From: Leishmania donovani
Lineage: Eukaryota; Euglenozoa; Kinetoplastea; Trypanosomatida; Trypanosomatidae
Length of the DNA: 22,158 bases
Reading direction: 5' to 3'
Assembly (NCBI RefSeq): GCF_000227135.1
Contig: NC_018232.1
Coordinates: forward strand, 430,269 to 452,426
Shown: positions 1 to 9,495 of the stretch, in pieces
Layout: every line of letters starts with the position of its first letter
Position numbering within the stretch: the stretch's first letter is position 1
Notes under the pieces: model-generated
The model's input: the letters and a program-made list of their open reading frames with translations, nothing else
What the model was told of the DNA's origin: nothing
Database searches by the model: none
Translations under genes and position numbers: made by a program

Positions 1-650
1 GAGGAAGAAGAGGCGACGACTGAGGTGCTCCCACCGCCCTGCACTGATGGGGTGAGGGACGTCACGACGCACAGACAGGTGTCACGGTAGCGGCGGCAAA
101 TCGCGCCACCGTCGTTTCCGCGGGCCGCACCACGCAGTGCTGATCGACGCATCTTCAAGGGAAAAAGAGAAGCTGATACAGAGGGAATGATGTCTCTGCG
201 GTCGGAGAGTCGGATGCACACTACAACGCAAGTCAGCAAGAAACAGCAACAGCAGGAGCGAAGAGGGCAAACCGCGAACACACACACACACACGCACACG
301 GTGATGGCGTGCACCACAATGCGCGCTGTGCGACAGAAAAACAGCACGCTGATGCCAAGCCGCACCGCTTTCGAGAAAAGGACGACTACGAGTGCGGAAG
401 GTGAAAAGAGGGAGGGAGACATCACGCGCGGCGGCGTTGTTGTGCGCGCCCATAACAATATCGGTGTGCGTACCAGTGAGAAGATAGAGATATGGGGGCG
501 TGTGAAGAAGGGGGCAGAGATGGACGGAGACTGGTGATGATAGTGGTGGCCAACGACCATAACAAGCGGCCACAGAGAGAGGGAGGGGTGGCTGAAAGCG
601 AAAGGCCCCCACCCCCTCTCTCCCATCCGAGCCAAAAGGCATTCGTTCAC

Positions 651-685
<35 letters not shown>

Positions 686-1846
686 GTATAATATATATAT
701 ATATGTGCCGACCTGTGCCTGTGTGCCTCGATGGATGGCTTTCAAACATTTGTGTTTGCGCCTGTCGTTGCACATGGGAATCGGAGGCGACACATCGCCT
801 TTACAGAAGCAAAGGGACGCATATGCATACATATACATACACACATGCGTGCGGTCAAACAGTGACCCGACGAGCAACATATGTGAGGAAGCAAGAGGGC
901 GTTTAACAGGAGGAGGGTGCTCTAACTCGTACGCCAAACAAGCGCATATGTATGTGTGGCAGGTAGTCACTCTCTCGCTCCGTTGCTCGTCACCTCACTA
1001 ACACACACACACACACACCAACGCGTAAATGCATGAGAGAGAGAGAGAGGGAAGGTGAGGTGTGTGTGTAGAGTCTGAGGAGCATGGGAGGATGATGCTG
1101 GCAGAGTGAGTGAGTGTGCCAGCAACAAAGCCAAAGCCGCAACGACAAGACCACGATGACAACGAATAGCACAAGGCAAACATGCATGCGAAAAGAAAAA
1201 CAGAGCCGTGCAAGGCCGCCCACACACACACGCACATGTACATGTACAGTGGCGGGGCGCGTGTGCAAGTAGCGAAGAGATTGAGCAAGAGGAAGGCAGA
1301 TGGAGGTGTGGAAAGACGGCGAATCAGGCATCGCCACAGACAGGCAAAAACAAGTCAACGCACGCAGCGAGGTAAGACTGGCAAACGGAATACGACAACC
1401 CGGCAGCCACAACGGGGGCCATGCTCAGGAGATGAGGCCGCAGCCGCAGCGGCAGCGGTGGAAGTCGCTTCGACGCAGAAGGCCGAAGAGGAGACCACAC
1501 CGTGAAGGCAGCAGGCACAGAAGCAACAAGGAAAACGAAGGGCAGCGATGTGCACACACACACACACACAGAGGGAGGGAGGGAGGGAGGGAGGGAGGCG
1601 AGGAAGCAGCTCACTCACTCACGCATACGCCTTGACACAAAGGACTACATTCTTATTGGATCTACTCTGAAGAGGATGGCAGCAGCAACAGCAGCAGCGC
1701 TCACCGCCCCCTGCCTCCCGCAGGCGTGCCCACCCCACTCCTCATCACTGTCTACCGAGACCCTGGTACTCACTCATACACATACGAACACACCAGCGGC
1801 CCTCGCTACATCATCCTTTCCTTTGGGTCTGCCTTGACGCGCGGGG
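1..1846. other. intergenic/UTR spacer rich in microsatellites, no gene seen
   Basis: No reading frame here has protein-like composition; the open frames are translations of CA/TG, GA and CT repeats. The + strand is purine-rich for most of its length, so the minus strand is pyrimidine-rich. That is what the 3' UTR and intergenic part of a leftward polycistronic unit look like, and it follows the stop of the large gene at 1847. Visible simple repeats are (CA)n at about 281-298 and 667-686, (TA)n at about 690-704, (CA)n at about 1001-1018, (GA)n at about 1036-1049, (CA)n at about 1552-1570 and a GAGG tetranucleotide run at about 1571-1600. Confidence 0.7.
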
Positions 1847-4800
1847 TCAGAATCGCGCCCGACGAGTTGTCGGCACCGCCGTCTTCGAGACAACCTCAGC
1901 GAGGCTACGCAGCGCCGCGGCACGCAAATTGGCATTGCGGCTCATCTGTTGTTCTGAAGCCGGCGCCGCTGCGGTGGACGCCGGCGGCACGCTGACCGGG
2001 CTTCCATGCAGGGTGTCCTGTCTGCTGCCTGCCTGTGAGCCGCGACGCGTCGGTGTCGCTGTTGTGCGTTGCGTGACGGCGTCAAACTGTCGCACCGCTG
2101 CTGCGAGGCTCTCGCCTACATCTTCAGGGGGTTCACAGCGGCCGTCGTGAACCTTGGGACAACGCTGCTGAGATAGTATTGATGCCTTCGTGCTCTGCTC
2201 GTGAGGGCTGCAGAGGCGCTCGCGCGCTGCTGAGGGCCGCCGGCGCGGCTGCGGCGCTGCCCACGACGGTGTCGACCACCGCCATCCTGTCTGCGCACGC
2301 GGCGTATCAGCGTCGTAAAAGACTTCTTCGCCTTCAGTGTCGGCACAGCGCGGGCGATTATCGCCGCTATCGTAGTGGCCCCGGTGATGGTGCGCGCACG
2401 CTTCCATGGGTGTGGAGAAGAGGGCGTTGCCGGAAGAGTGCCGGCAGGCGCCAGGGGTGGCGGACTTCGGGGATAGGCGATACGATGGCGCTGCCGCCGC
2501 TGCTACCGAGATCGCACGCTGCGGAGCATGGTACGCGTGTGGGGAAGCGAGGCTCGCGGACGCCGCCGCAGCCCCGGGCGAGAGAAGTGGCTCGTCGCGG
2601 CTTAGTGAACGCGGCGGGTAGCGGCGGTGAGGGGCGGCAGCTGCGCTATTTCCGCTACCACCGAGGTGACAGACGTCCAGGTCTCGAGCCGACGGTGGCG
2701 CTGCGCCTCGGGACGACTCTCCACTCAGATGACGCTGCGAGGTGGGGGCAAACGACAACCCGGAGAAGGCCGGCTTGGTTGTCGCTGGGTGGCGCGCGTC
2801 GATGCTTCTGCGGCGCCAAGAATGTGCCGCGTGCTTGCCTTCCTCGATGAGCACCTGCGCCAGCTCCCTCGCGTAGTAGCGGTCACATGCGTCGTACTCC
2901 GGGCCTCTGTACTTGACGGGGCTGTAGCGGTTTTGCGCATGCGATGCCTCGCTGCTGCCGTCGCGTGTGTGGCCAGACCGCCGCTGACTGTTGCTGTACG
3001 AGTGTGTTTTCGGGTCGATTACGATCATCGGCGCGATCGCTGTGGAGCCGTACTGGTGCCGCAGCTGTTCTGCCAACTCCGCGTAGGAACGGCGATGACG
3101 GTGCGAATGAGGGGCACCGTAGGGAGCGTCCTCGTCGCCGTCTGCAGCACTGCCATCCTCGCCGTCTTCTTCCCGCACTACATCGGCGTAGTCCTTTGAC
3201 ACCGCGCCGCTTGTCCTCAGCGACGATGCCGTTTGGCACGGCGAGCGCACGAGTTTGTGAGCTCTGGCGCTGCTGCCGCTAACCCGTTTCTTTGCCATCT
3301 GCAGCTCCTCACTCAACACACGCATGTACTCCATCACTTCCTTTACCGTGGCCTCGTCTATTACAGCACCGATACCGTCAGCAGTCTTGCCCGGCTGATG
3401 CGTCGATGCAGCCTCTCTCGGCGATCGGGGCGGGGAGTGCACCTGTGCGCCGTCCGCTACAGCAGGCGTGCGCCCACACTGTTTCTGCTCGTGCTGCTGC
3501 TGTTGGCGCTTCCAACGACGCAGCTCTGCACGCGCCACCGCCGCCTCCGACTGCGCCTGATCGCGCTGTAACTCCACCACATGCTTTGCGTCGGTTAACT
3601 CATCAACGTGGTGCTCGGCAATCGCGACGGCCTCGCGCAGGAGCTGCATCTCCTCGGTGAGCTGCTGAACCTTGGCATCCGCGTCGAAAGCAGCAGCATC
3701 ACCGGTTTTGTTGCCTGTGGCAGGCGGCGACTCGACAGCCAGCTGGGCGAGATGGAACATGTGTGCCATCACCTTCAGCACCGCACCGTCGTTCGTGAAG
3801 TGCGATATCTTCGTCTCGGCAGCGGTTGCAGCGGTGGGCACAACGGCACCCCTCTCTTGACCAGCTTGGTGCTGCTGCTGGCGCTCCTGCTGCTCCTTGT
3901 TCGAAGCGCGTGGGGTGAGGGGAGGCGTGCGACTCGGCTTCGGGGGCCGCTGGGCTGCTGCGGCGGCAACCGTGGCGGTGGTGGCATTGATCGTTGTTGT
4001 GCCCCCTGAAGCAGGCTTTGTGGACGCTTCGACATCGCCGCCAGGATAGCTGCTCTGACCTCCCTCCACCATGGTCGCGACGGTCGGCTTCGCGGTCACC
4101 TCGCTACCGTCCCGTACACAGAGCGCCAGCAGCTCGGGAGGCAGGGCATGAGATGCTGGCAGAGTGCGGCGCTCTGCCCAGTTCATGTACATGGCGCACA
4201 CATCTACCACCTCATCCACCAGGCGGCGATACTCCGCTGCGAGGGTGGTGCGCTGCACCAGCCGATCCACCACACCGCGAAAGCCTTCCGCCAGGTGCTC
4301 CAGCGCCGTCACCCACGTGCAGCTTCCCTCGCCGCCAACGCGATTGAAAAAGTAGCAGCCCTTCTGTCGCTGGCCGCGATCACGCAGCGTCACGTACAGC
4401 TCGTGAAGGGTCTCACGACTCTGCCCGAACGCGCCATCCATGTCCACCTCGCTGTACCTCTCCAACATGCCCGCCAGCAGCTGCTGCATGGTGTCGACGT
4501 CCTTCTGAAGCACGATAGCGGCCATCTTATGGTTGGCGCTGAAGCGTTTCAGTGTGTCCTGCAGCACTTCCATGTTCTGGTAGGTGACACGAAGTATCAG
4601 GTCGTTGTTTGCGGCAATGGTGCTCGGCGGCGACGGCGTGGGCGTCTTCCCTGCTGAGTGGCCTCCGTGTCCCTCCTTACTGAACCGCTCCCGCTCGACG
4701 CCATCCCTGCGAGCGGCGGCGGGGGGTGCACTGGCTGCCGCACTCCGCTGCTGCGACACGCGGATGAGACGATCGAGGTCGATGTCCACAAATCCGTCAT

Positions 4801-7726
4801 CGTTGGCGTCGCCGTCGAACATCAGTTCCGTCTCACCCGAGCTGCGCCGCCGCGACGCGGAGGGGATGCACAAGTAGTGAACCTGCAGCAGCGACGTGAC
4901 GGCTGTGTAGAGACGTGCCACCGTTTCGTACAGCCGCGCGATGCGGTGGTCGTACGGAAGAACGCCACCAGTCGCAGCAGCAGTGGAGTCACGGGCAAGC
5001 TGGACCAGCGTCTCTTGTCGCGATGTTGCGCCGCTCGTGGCCGCGTCTTCGGAAGAAGGCGCCAGCGGAGGCAAGGTGGCTGACGCGTCGGGCGTCGCCG
5101 TGGCGGGGGCGGGGCATTGTTCCTGCGCGGCGGCTTGAATGGCGGCGTCAAGGGAGGGCAGGATGATGTCAGCCGCTCGCATGAGGCACGAGTCTATGTC
5201 ATAAAGGTTGTCCTCTGGTATGTCCTCTGCTGGGGCTTCTGCTGCTGCGCGGCTCTGCGACGAGAAGAAGCGGCACACTGCAGCAAAGTATTTCACAATC
5301 TTCCTCTGTGTGTAGAGATGGTCCTCAGTCGTCTGCAACAGCCGCTGGGCCCACCGGTTGTACTTCTGCAAGAGCTCCGCTAGGCTGCGCTCCACGTACT
5401 CCATCGCCTCTGCGGAGAGGCTATCCAGCTCTTCCTCGCTGCCGCGTTGCAGCACCTCCTCCACCAGCTCGTCTTCAGCTGATTCATCTGTGCCCATGAG
5501 GAACAGGGTCTGCTTCACCATTTGACCGTTTTTCGCAAGTCGTTGCATCAACATTGCCATGGCCTCGTGGAACGCCGAGGTATCTGCCTTCCACCGCGCC
5601 TTGCCAGCGCGCAACTGCGCCAGCTCTTCTTGCACCACGGCCCAGTCACGCACCTCACCGCTCGTCCCGATGCGGGACGCAACCAGCTGCAGTGCCTCTA
5701 AGACGTTATGCTCTGTGACCGCTGCGCCAGGTGTGTTGGCTTCGTTCGCCGTGCCGTCTTTCGTGGTCGTCAGAGAAGAGGTCTTGGTGGCGGTCGAGGG
5801 CTCCAGGGCGGGTCGAAGATTGAGGCGACGGAGCGCGCTGACGCCGTTGCCGCGGCGGCCATCCTCTGCATCGTCGCGTCCTTTGCCAGCGTCGTTCGCC
5901 TCGCCGGCAGACCCTATGCCACTAGCCGCTGGGGTGGAGGGGAAGGTGAGGCCGAGACCGTCTCTGCCAATGCGTTCCACCGCGGCAGCCACCTTCTGCA
6001 GCCGTTTCTGCAGCCCCGTACTCTTCTGCGACGCCGCTTCCGCGCGCGCCTTTCCGGCGGCAGCGGCGTTCAACGCCCGCTGATACTTCGTTTTCACCAT
6101 GCGCAGCCGCTCCACTACGTCGCTCAAGAAGTGATCCAGCTTTGCGGGGGTGAGGTTGCGCTCTAGATCGACGTTGCCCATCACTTCAACCAGCAGCTGC
6201 TCTGACACCTCGCTGTCTGCCGCGGCGTCCTCCTGCGCAACACACAGGTCCCGGAGCAGCTGTACAACATGTTTGCCGTGCTTCGTCATCGACTCCTCCA
6301 TGTGGGCGAGCCCCACACGGCCCTGCGCCCCGGCTAGCTCCCTTCGCTGCTGCTGGGCCGTAACGGTGGCAAAGCGTGACTTGACCAGTTCAACCATCTC
6401 CAGCAGGTTTCGCGTCGGCGGTTCCACCCGCACAGCCGCAACGCTGTGCGGCGTACAGCTGCCAGACACACTCCCGCCCCGCCGTGCGTCGACAAGAAGC
6501 TGCGCCAGCTCTTCGACTGCTTGTGCCGATGAGTGGCGCAGCGCCATCTCTTCCTCTGAAATGTGGTGCGGGAATGCCACAACAGAAGTGACGGTCTCTT
6601 GCAGGGATCGAAGTGAGCGAGACAAGGCTTCGCCCAGCTGTAGGTCGCCGTTCGCGTCGGCTTTGGACGACGGAAGATAGAACACCTCCGCCAGCCTCTG
6701 CCTCTCCGCCTCGACCATTTCCATGTAGCGCTCCATCGATAGGTACTCAGAGAGAAGGAAGCGTATCAGCTCGGTGAGGTTGCTGCATCGCGTCAGCACG
6801 GGTGCCTCCGGCACTTGCAAGTTAAAGTGAATCTGTAGAGAGGCCGGAACCACATCAATGAGGGACTGCAGTGCGCTTCCCACGGTGTGTGAGCCACCCA
6901 TGGCAGAAGCCCCACCATCCTCTGATGCACTTCCCTTCAGCTCCTGCTGGGCCTCCAGCTCAGAAAGCGCGGCCGAGAGTGTAAGTTGACGGAAGCTCTG
7001 GCTTGCGGCAACAGTGCTCTCCATTTTTTTCATAACAGCAGCCTTTGCAGTGGTGTACTCTTTAGCGAGCTGCGTGAGCACACCACAACTGGTGTGAAGA
7101 AGCTGCGAAACGTTTGCCTTTGTCCTTCTTGCCTCCGGCAGCAGCACCGGGGCCGAGAGGTCCGCGTTCTTCTCAAAGCAGGCTTGCATGCCGTCGCAAA
7201 CAGTGCGCCACAGTTCGTTCAGCGGCTGCTCCAGCCAAGCAGGATTTGGGGCGGCCACAGGGCGGGCTGGTGCGCCATCTCGTAACCGTGCGGAGACCTC
7301 TGCAATAGACGGTGGCGACTCTTCACCGTAGAGACCAAAGCGGCGCTGCACAGTGTCACTGTACTCTCGCAGGAGCAGGTCCTTGAAGTTGTTGTCCCGC
7401 TTTTCGCGTTCCAGCTCCTTCACCACTTCGAGCAGAACAGCTGGAATGTCGGCGTCGCACGCGATTGCGCCGTAGCTCTCAAGGATGTCAGAAACTTGAG
7501 CGAGCGTTTTATCGTTTGGTTGATAGGCCTGATGGCGTAGCTCTTGGGGACATACATTGCTCGGAGGTTGGTGGTACCCATCAGCGTCGTCTAGAAGCGA
7601 TCTATCTCTATTTGTGGAAGCAATGCTGGACACCTCCGATTGGGTCCTGGACCCGGCCGAGCGCGCAACAGACGACGTCCACAGCTGCGAGTGGGCGTTG
7701 GCCCACGTTTGCTTCTTGTTGCTCAT
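1847..7726 (-). CDS. large coiled-coil, low-complexity conserved trypanosomatid protein (1,959 aa)
   Basis: I do not recognise a named family. The frame is open for 2,007 codons up to 7870, but I place the start at Met 7726 (start of MSNKKQTW). The 48 upstream residues are a translated polypyrimidine tract, and the likely trans-splice acceptor AG at 7734-7735 (or CTAG at 7782-7785) lies downstream of the longer start. Residues ~55-130 form a charged helical, apparently globular N-terminal segment. Much of ~130-1180 is helical, with Ala/Gln/Glu-rich stretches broken by Ser/Thr/Ala linkers. A Pro/Thr/Gln-rich disordered linker lies at ~1255-1295. A clear heptad coiled coil with Gln-rich tail lies at ~1350-1416 and a short helix at ~1460-1480. 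The last ~480 residues are Ser/Arg/Ala/His-rich and probably disordered. No signal peptide, membrane segment or catalytic motif is seen. A cytoskeletal or flagellar structural role is possible but is only inference from composition. Confidence 0.85.
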   Translation of the reverse strand: MSNKKQTWANAHSQLWTSSVARSAGSRTQSEVSSIASTNRDRSLLDDADGYHQPPSNVCPQELRHQAYQPNDKTLAQVSDILESYGAIACDADIPAVLLEVVKELEREKRDNNFKDLLLREYSDTVQRRFGLYGEESPPSIAEVSARLRDGAPARPVAAPNPAWLEQPLNELWRTVCDGMQACFEKNADLSAPVLLPEARRTKANVSQLLHTSCGVLTQLAKEYTTAKAAVMKKMESTVAASQSFRQLTLSAALSELEAQQELKGSASEDGGASAMGGSHTVGSALQSLIDVVPASLQIHFNLQVPEAPVLTRCSNLTELIRFLLSEYLSMERYMEMVEAERQRLAEVFYLPSSKADANGDLQLGEALSRSLRSLQETVTSVVAFPHHISEEEMALRHSSAQAVEELAQLLVDARRGGSVSGSCTPHSVAAVRVEPPTRNLLEMVELVKSRFATVTAQQQRRELAGAQGRVGLAHMEESMTKHGKHVVQLLRDLCVAQEDAAADSEVSEQLLVEVMGNVDLERNLTPAKLDHFLSDVVERLRMVKTKYQRALNAAAAGKARAEAASQKSTGLQKRLQKVAAAVERIGRDGLGLTFPSTPAASGIGSAGEANDAGKGRDDAEDGRRGNGVSALRRLNLRPALEPSTATKTSSLTTTKDGTANEANTPGAAVTEHNVLEALQLVASRIGTSGEVRDWAVVQEELAQLRAGKARWKADTSAFHEAMAMLMQRLAKNGQMVKQTLFLMGTDESAEDELVEEVLQRGSEEELDSLSAEAMEYVERSLAELLQKYNRWAQRLLQTTEDHLYTQRKIVKYFAAVCRFFSSQSRAAAEAPAEDIPEDNLYDIDSCLMRAADIILPSLDAAIQAAAQEQCPAPATATPDASATLPPLAPSSEDAATSGATSRQETLVQLARDSTAAATGGVLPYDHRIARLYETVARLYTAVTSLLQVHYLCIPSASRRRSSGETELMFDGDANDDGFVDIDLDRLIRVSQQRSAAASAPPAAARRDGVERERFSKEGHGGHSAGKTPTPSPPSTIAANNDLILRVTYQNMEVLQDTLKRFSANHKMAAIVLQKDVDTMQQLLAGMLERYSEVDMDGAFGQSRETLHELYVTLRDRGQRQKGCYFFNRVGGEGSCTWVTALEHLAEGFRGVVDRLVQRTTLAAEYRRLVDEVVDVCAMYMNWAERRTLPASHALPPELLALCVRDGSEVTAKPTVATMVEGGQSSYPGGDVEASTKPASGGTTTINATTATVAAAAAQRPPKPSRTPPLTPRASNKEQQERQQQHQAGQERGAVVPTAATAAETKISHFTNDGAVLKVMAHMFHLAQLAVESPPATGNKTGDAAAFDADAKVQQLTEEMQLLREAVAIAEHHVDELTDAKHVVELQRDQAQSEAAVARAELRRWKRQQQQHEQKQCGRTPAVADGAQVHSPPRSPREAASTHQPGKTADGIGAVIDEATVKEVMEYMRVLSEELQMAKKRVSGSSARAHKLVRSPCQTASSLRTSGAVSKDYADVVREEDGEDGSAADGDEDAPYGAPHSHRHRRSYAELAEQLRHQYGSTAIAPMIVIDPKTHSYSNSQRRSGHTRDGSSEASHAQNRYSPVKYRGPEYDACDRYYARELAQVLIEEGKHAAHSWRRRSIDARHPATTKPAFSGLSFAPTSQRHLSGESSRGAAPPSARDLDVCHLGGSGNSAAAAPHRRYPPRSLSRDEPLLSPGAAAASASLASPHAYHAPQRAISVAAAAAPSYRLSPKSATPGACRHSSGNALFSTPMEACAHHHRGHYDSGDNRPRCADTEGEEVFYDADTPRAQTGWRWSTPSWAAPQPRRRPSAARERLCSPHEQSTKASILSQQRCPKVHDGRCEPPEDVGESLAAAVRQFDAVTQRTTATPTRRGSQAGSRQDTLHGSPVSVPPASTAAAPASEQQMSRNANLRAAALRSLAEVVSKTAVPTTRRARF

Positions 7727-7733
7727 CCTCGAT

Positions 7734-7786
7734 CTGGGGACGCAAGGAGAACCAGTTTGGGAAACAAAGAAAAAGAGAGAACTAGA
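7734..7786 (-). promoter_or_regulatory. polypyrimidine tract and spliced-leader acceptor of the large gene
   Basis: On the minus strand a TTCTCTCTTTTTCTTTGTTTCCC tract-like pyrimidine run (within about 7757-7782) is followed by a CCCCAG acceptor at 7734-7735, leaving only 7 nt before the ATG at 7726. A CTAG at 7782-7785 upstream of the tract is an alternative acceptor giving a ~55-nt leader. Either site excludes the upstream Met at 7870. Confidence 0.55.
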
Positions 7787-7955
7787 GGGTGGAAGTATTC
7801 CAGCAGGCGTGCATTGCGGATGCATTATGCATTGGGGTAGGTGGACCGTGCCACTAAAAGAGCTGTTCAATCAATTTGGCGCTTCCAGCACTAAATCCTC
7901 TCGTCCACTAGCCGCTACTACTGCTCTGGCTGACACACAACACTGATCAAGTGCT

Positions 7956-7956
<1 letters not shown>

Positions 7957-7995
<39 letters not shown>
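7957..7995. repeat. (AC)n dinucleotide microsatellite, about 39 bp
   Basis: An uninterrupted AC run lies in the spacer between the prefoldin gene and the large gene. As minus-strand RNA it is a (GU)n run in the 3' UTR/intergenic part downstream of the prefoldin stop. Length is likely polymorphic between strains. Confidence 0.95.
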
Positions 7996-7997
<2 letters not shown>

Positions 7998-8124
7998 GGT
8001 GTTTTGATTTTCTTGAATTACCTTACCGAGCATTATACAGAAGAAAAAGGGCGAGGGTTGAAATCTATGACCTCATGAGCGAAGAGTCGTTTTGTGCGTC
8101 GGTGAAGACCTCCGAGCAACGACG

Positions 8125-8532
8125 CTATTGCTGCTGTTGTTGCTGGATAAGCTGCGCCTGGCGCTCCTGCATCTTCCGGTACAGCTCTTGGGCCTTCTTC
8201 TGCAGCTCCGCCTCCTTTCTATCTAGCTCAGCGATGCTGGTGTCACTGCGCTTGATTTCGCCGTTGATGTAGTCCAGGCGGTTGCCGATGATTGTCTTGG
8301 CATCGCTCTGGTCCTGCGGAACCAGGGCAGGACCGATAAGCTTGTAAACTGTAGCGTCGGGCTCCAGCCTGTTCAGCTCATCACGCACTAGTTCATTCTC
8401 GTTCTTTTGCCCGCCAAGCTGACGGCGGGCTTCAATGAGCTTGCCCTTCTTGTCGCCCATCTCCTGAAGCTCTTTCAGAATCGGCCTCAGAAGATCGTTG
8501 AGCTTTTTGATATCCGGGTGCACCTGTTGCAT
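8125..8532 (-). CDS. PFDN6: prefoldin subunit 6 (beta-type prefoldin)
   Basis: This 135-aa protein has the beta-prefoldin layout: an N-terminal helix (~1-45), a short hairpin region with VYKLIGPALVPQ (~64-76), and a C-terminal helix (~85-130) ending in a poly-Gln tail. The VYKLIGP motif and the GNRLDYINGEIKR segment are typical of prefoldin subunit 6 (KE2/Yke2). In the family, prefoldin is a hexameric cytosolic chaperone that hands nascent actin and tubulin to the CCT chaperonin. The open frame extends to a GTG at 8538, but the first ATG downstream of the splice acceptor is 8532, which I take as the start. Length matches the family (~125-130 aa). It sits between the large gene and the SDS22 gene on the same strand, a positional rather than functional grouping as usual in trypanosomatids. 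Confidence 0.9.
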   Translation of the reverse strand: MQQVHPDIKKLNDLLRPILKELQEMGDKKGKLIEARRQLGGQKNENELVRDELNRLEPDATVYKLIGPALVPQDQSDAKTIIGNRLDYINGEIKRSDTSIAELDRKEAELQKKAQELYRKMQERQAQLIQQQQQQ

Positions 8533-8608
8533 GATCACAGCGCCTCTTCGATGAGCAGGACAGAATAATAAGCGATAATGCGCAGCTACGTGAGATAATG
8601 AGAATCAG

Positions 8609-8628
8609 CTTCACGGAAGGGGAAAAAA
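8609..8628 (-). promoter_or_regulatory. polypyrimidine tract and spliced-leader acceptor of the prefoldin gene
   Basis: On the minus strand a 14-nt T/C tract (8615-8628) is followed by an AG at 8609-8610. This gives a predicted 76-nt 5' UTR to the ATG at 8532, with no ATG in between, and supports the start choice. Confidence 0.55.
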
Positions 8629-8917
8629 TATTGACAGAAACTAAGAAGTTGCATTGGGGACTTCATCGACTGCACACAGCAAAATACATCAGCTAAAGTC
8701 ATCAGACAGAAGACATTTAGCCTACAAATCTACGAGCAACAGAAAAGCGGCACGGACCCTATTATAATCACGCGCGGATCAGGCGTGCACTCAAAAAGAT
8801 GTTCACGTCTGAGAAAGGCACGCAGACCTCTATACCACAAAAGCTTCTTTTTCCTAAAATGGGCTTCCTAGTGTAAGGGGTACAAGAATACACAAGCTTC
8901 AACGGGAATAACAGTCT

Positions 8918-8929
8918 ACTCTTTGAAGC
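8918..8929. repeat. target-site duplication, 3' side of SIDER2 copy A
   Basis: The 12-mer ACTCTTTGAAGC (+ strand) directly follows the A-rich 3' end of the element. It matches 11 of 12 bases of ACTCTTCGAAGC at 9451-9462 on the other side. Confidence 0.6.
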
Positions 8930-9450
8930 ATTTCTTTTTCCCTCAGCATCCCTATTCTGCCGCACAGCATGACTCCAGCTCGGCTCCACCGCGGCCTGTC
9001 ACAGGCCCCGTTGCGTGGGGCAAAGCAGAGGGAAACACGTGTTAGGGCAATGCCGACCCCGTCACCTGAGCATGGCTTCCGCCTGAAGCTCCCCCCCGCA
9101 CAGCAGGTCGCCATGCGCTGAATCGCTCGGGGTGAGCTAGGCTCCCGCCCGCAGGCAGGCAGCGCCGGGTGAGGTGCATTCGAGCCACGCTGGCACTCTG
9201 TCTATCATGTGGATGGCACAGACGTGCTCACAGTCGCAGGTCGTTCTGAGGCATCGCTATATATACGGCCTGGCCGTCGACATCAGCAGCGACAGAGAGC
9301 TCTGATTTCGCTACGCCGCAGGCAGTGGACCCTGCTGCCATCAGAAGTGGCTCGGCGCGGGCAGGGATAGGGGCTGCTTGGCTTTCACACAGAGAGTGGT
9401 GCGTACTGGACCCTGGATACCACGATGAGGTGTAACCCTGTCATCAGGGG
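8930..9450 (-). mobile_element. SIDER2-type short non-LTR retroposon, copy A (complete)
   Basis: This ~521-bp element reads on the minus strand. Its 5' end (9450 leftwards) begins CCCCTGATGACAGG, continues with a CGTGGTATCCAGGGTCCAGTAC-like core, and resembles the ~79-bp 5' signature shared by trypanosomatid ingi/L1Tc/SIDER retroposons. It ends in an A-rich 3' tail at about 8932-8940. It has no coding capacity. It is almost identical to copies B and C/D in this window. It is flanked by a 12-bp target-site duplication (11/12 match). It lies downstream of the SDS22 stop (9496) in the sense orientation, the position in which SIDER2 elements are known to act in mRNA decay in Leishmania; that effect here is inference. 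Relative to copy D it lacks 29 bp. Confidence 0.85.
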
Positions 9451-9462
9451 ACTCTTCGAAGC
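9451..9462. repeat. target-site duplication, 5' side of SIDER2 copy A
   Basis: ACTCTTCGAAGC pairs with the copy at 8918-8929 with one mismatch. Copy B also has ACTCTTC next to its 5' end, so up to 7 of these bases could instead belong to the element; copy C does not have them. Confidence 0.55.
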
Positions 9463-9495
9463 GAAAAAAAAAAATGACAAAAAAGATGCATGCCT

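Noticed and set aside
82..1837. Several 60-200 codon frames on both strands
   Set aside because: They are runs of Thr-His, Cys-Val and similar from CA/TG, GA and CT repeats, with no protein-like composition.
7727..7870. Upstream start (Met at 7870) for the large protein
   Set aside because: The extra 48 residues are a translated polypyrimidine tract and lie at or upstream of the likely splice acceptor.
8533..8538. GTG start for prefoldin subunit 6
   Set aside because: Nuclear trypanosomatid genes start with ATG; the ATG two codons later is the first after the acceptor.
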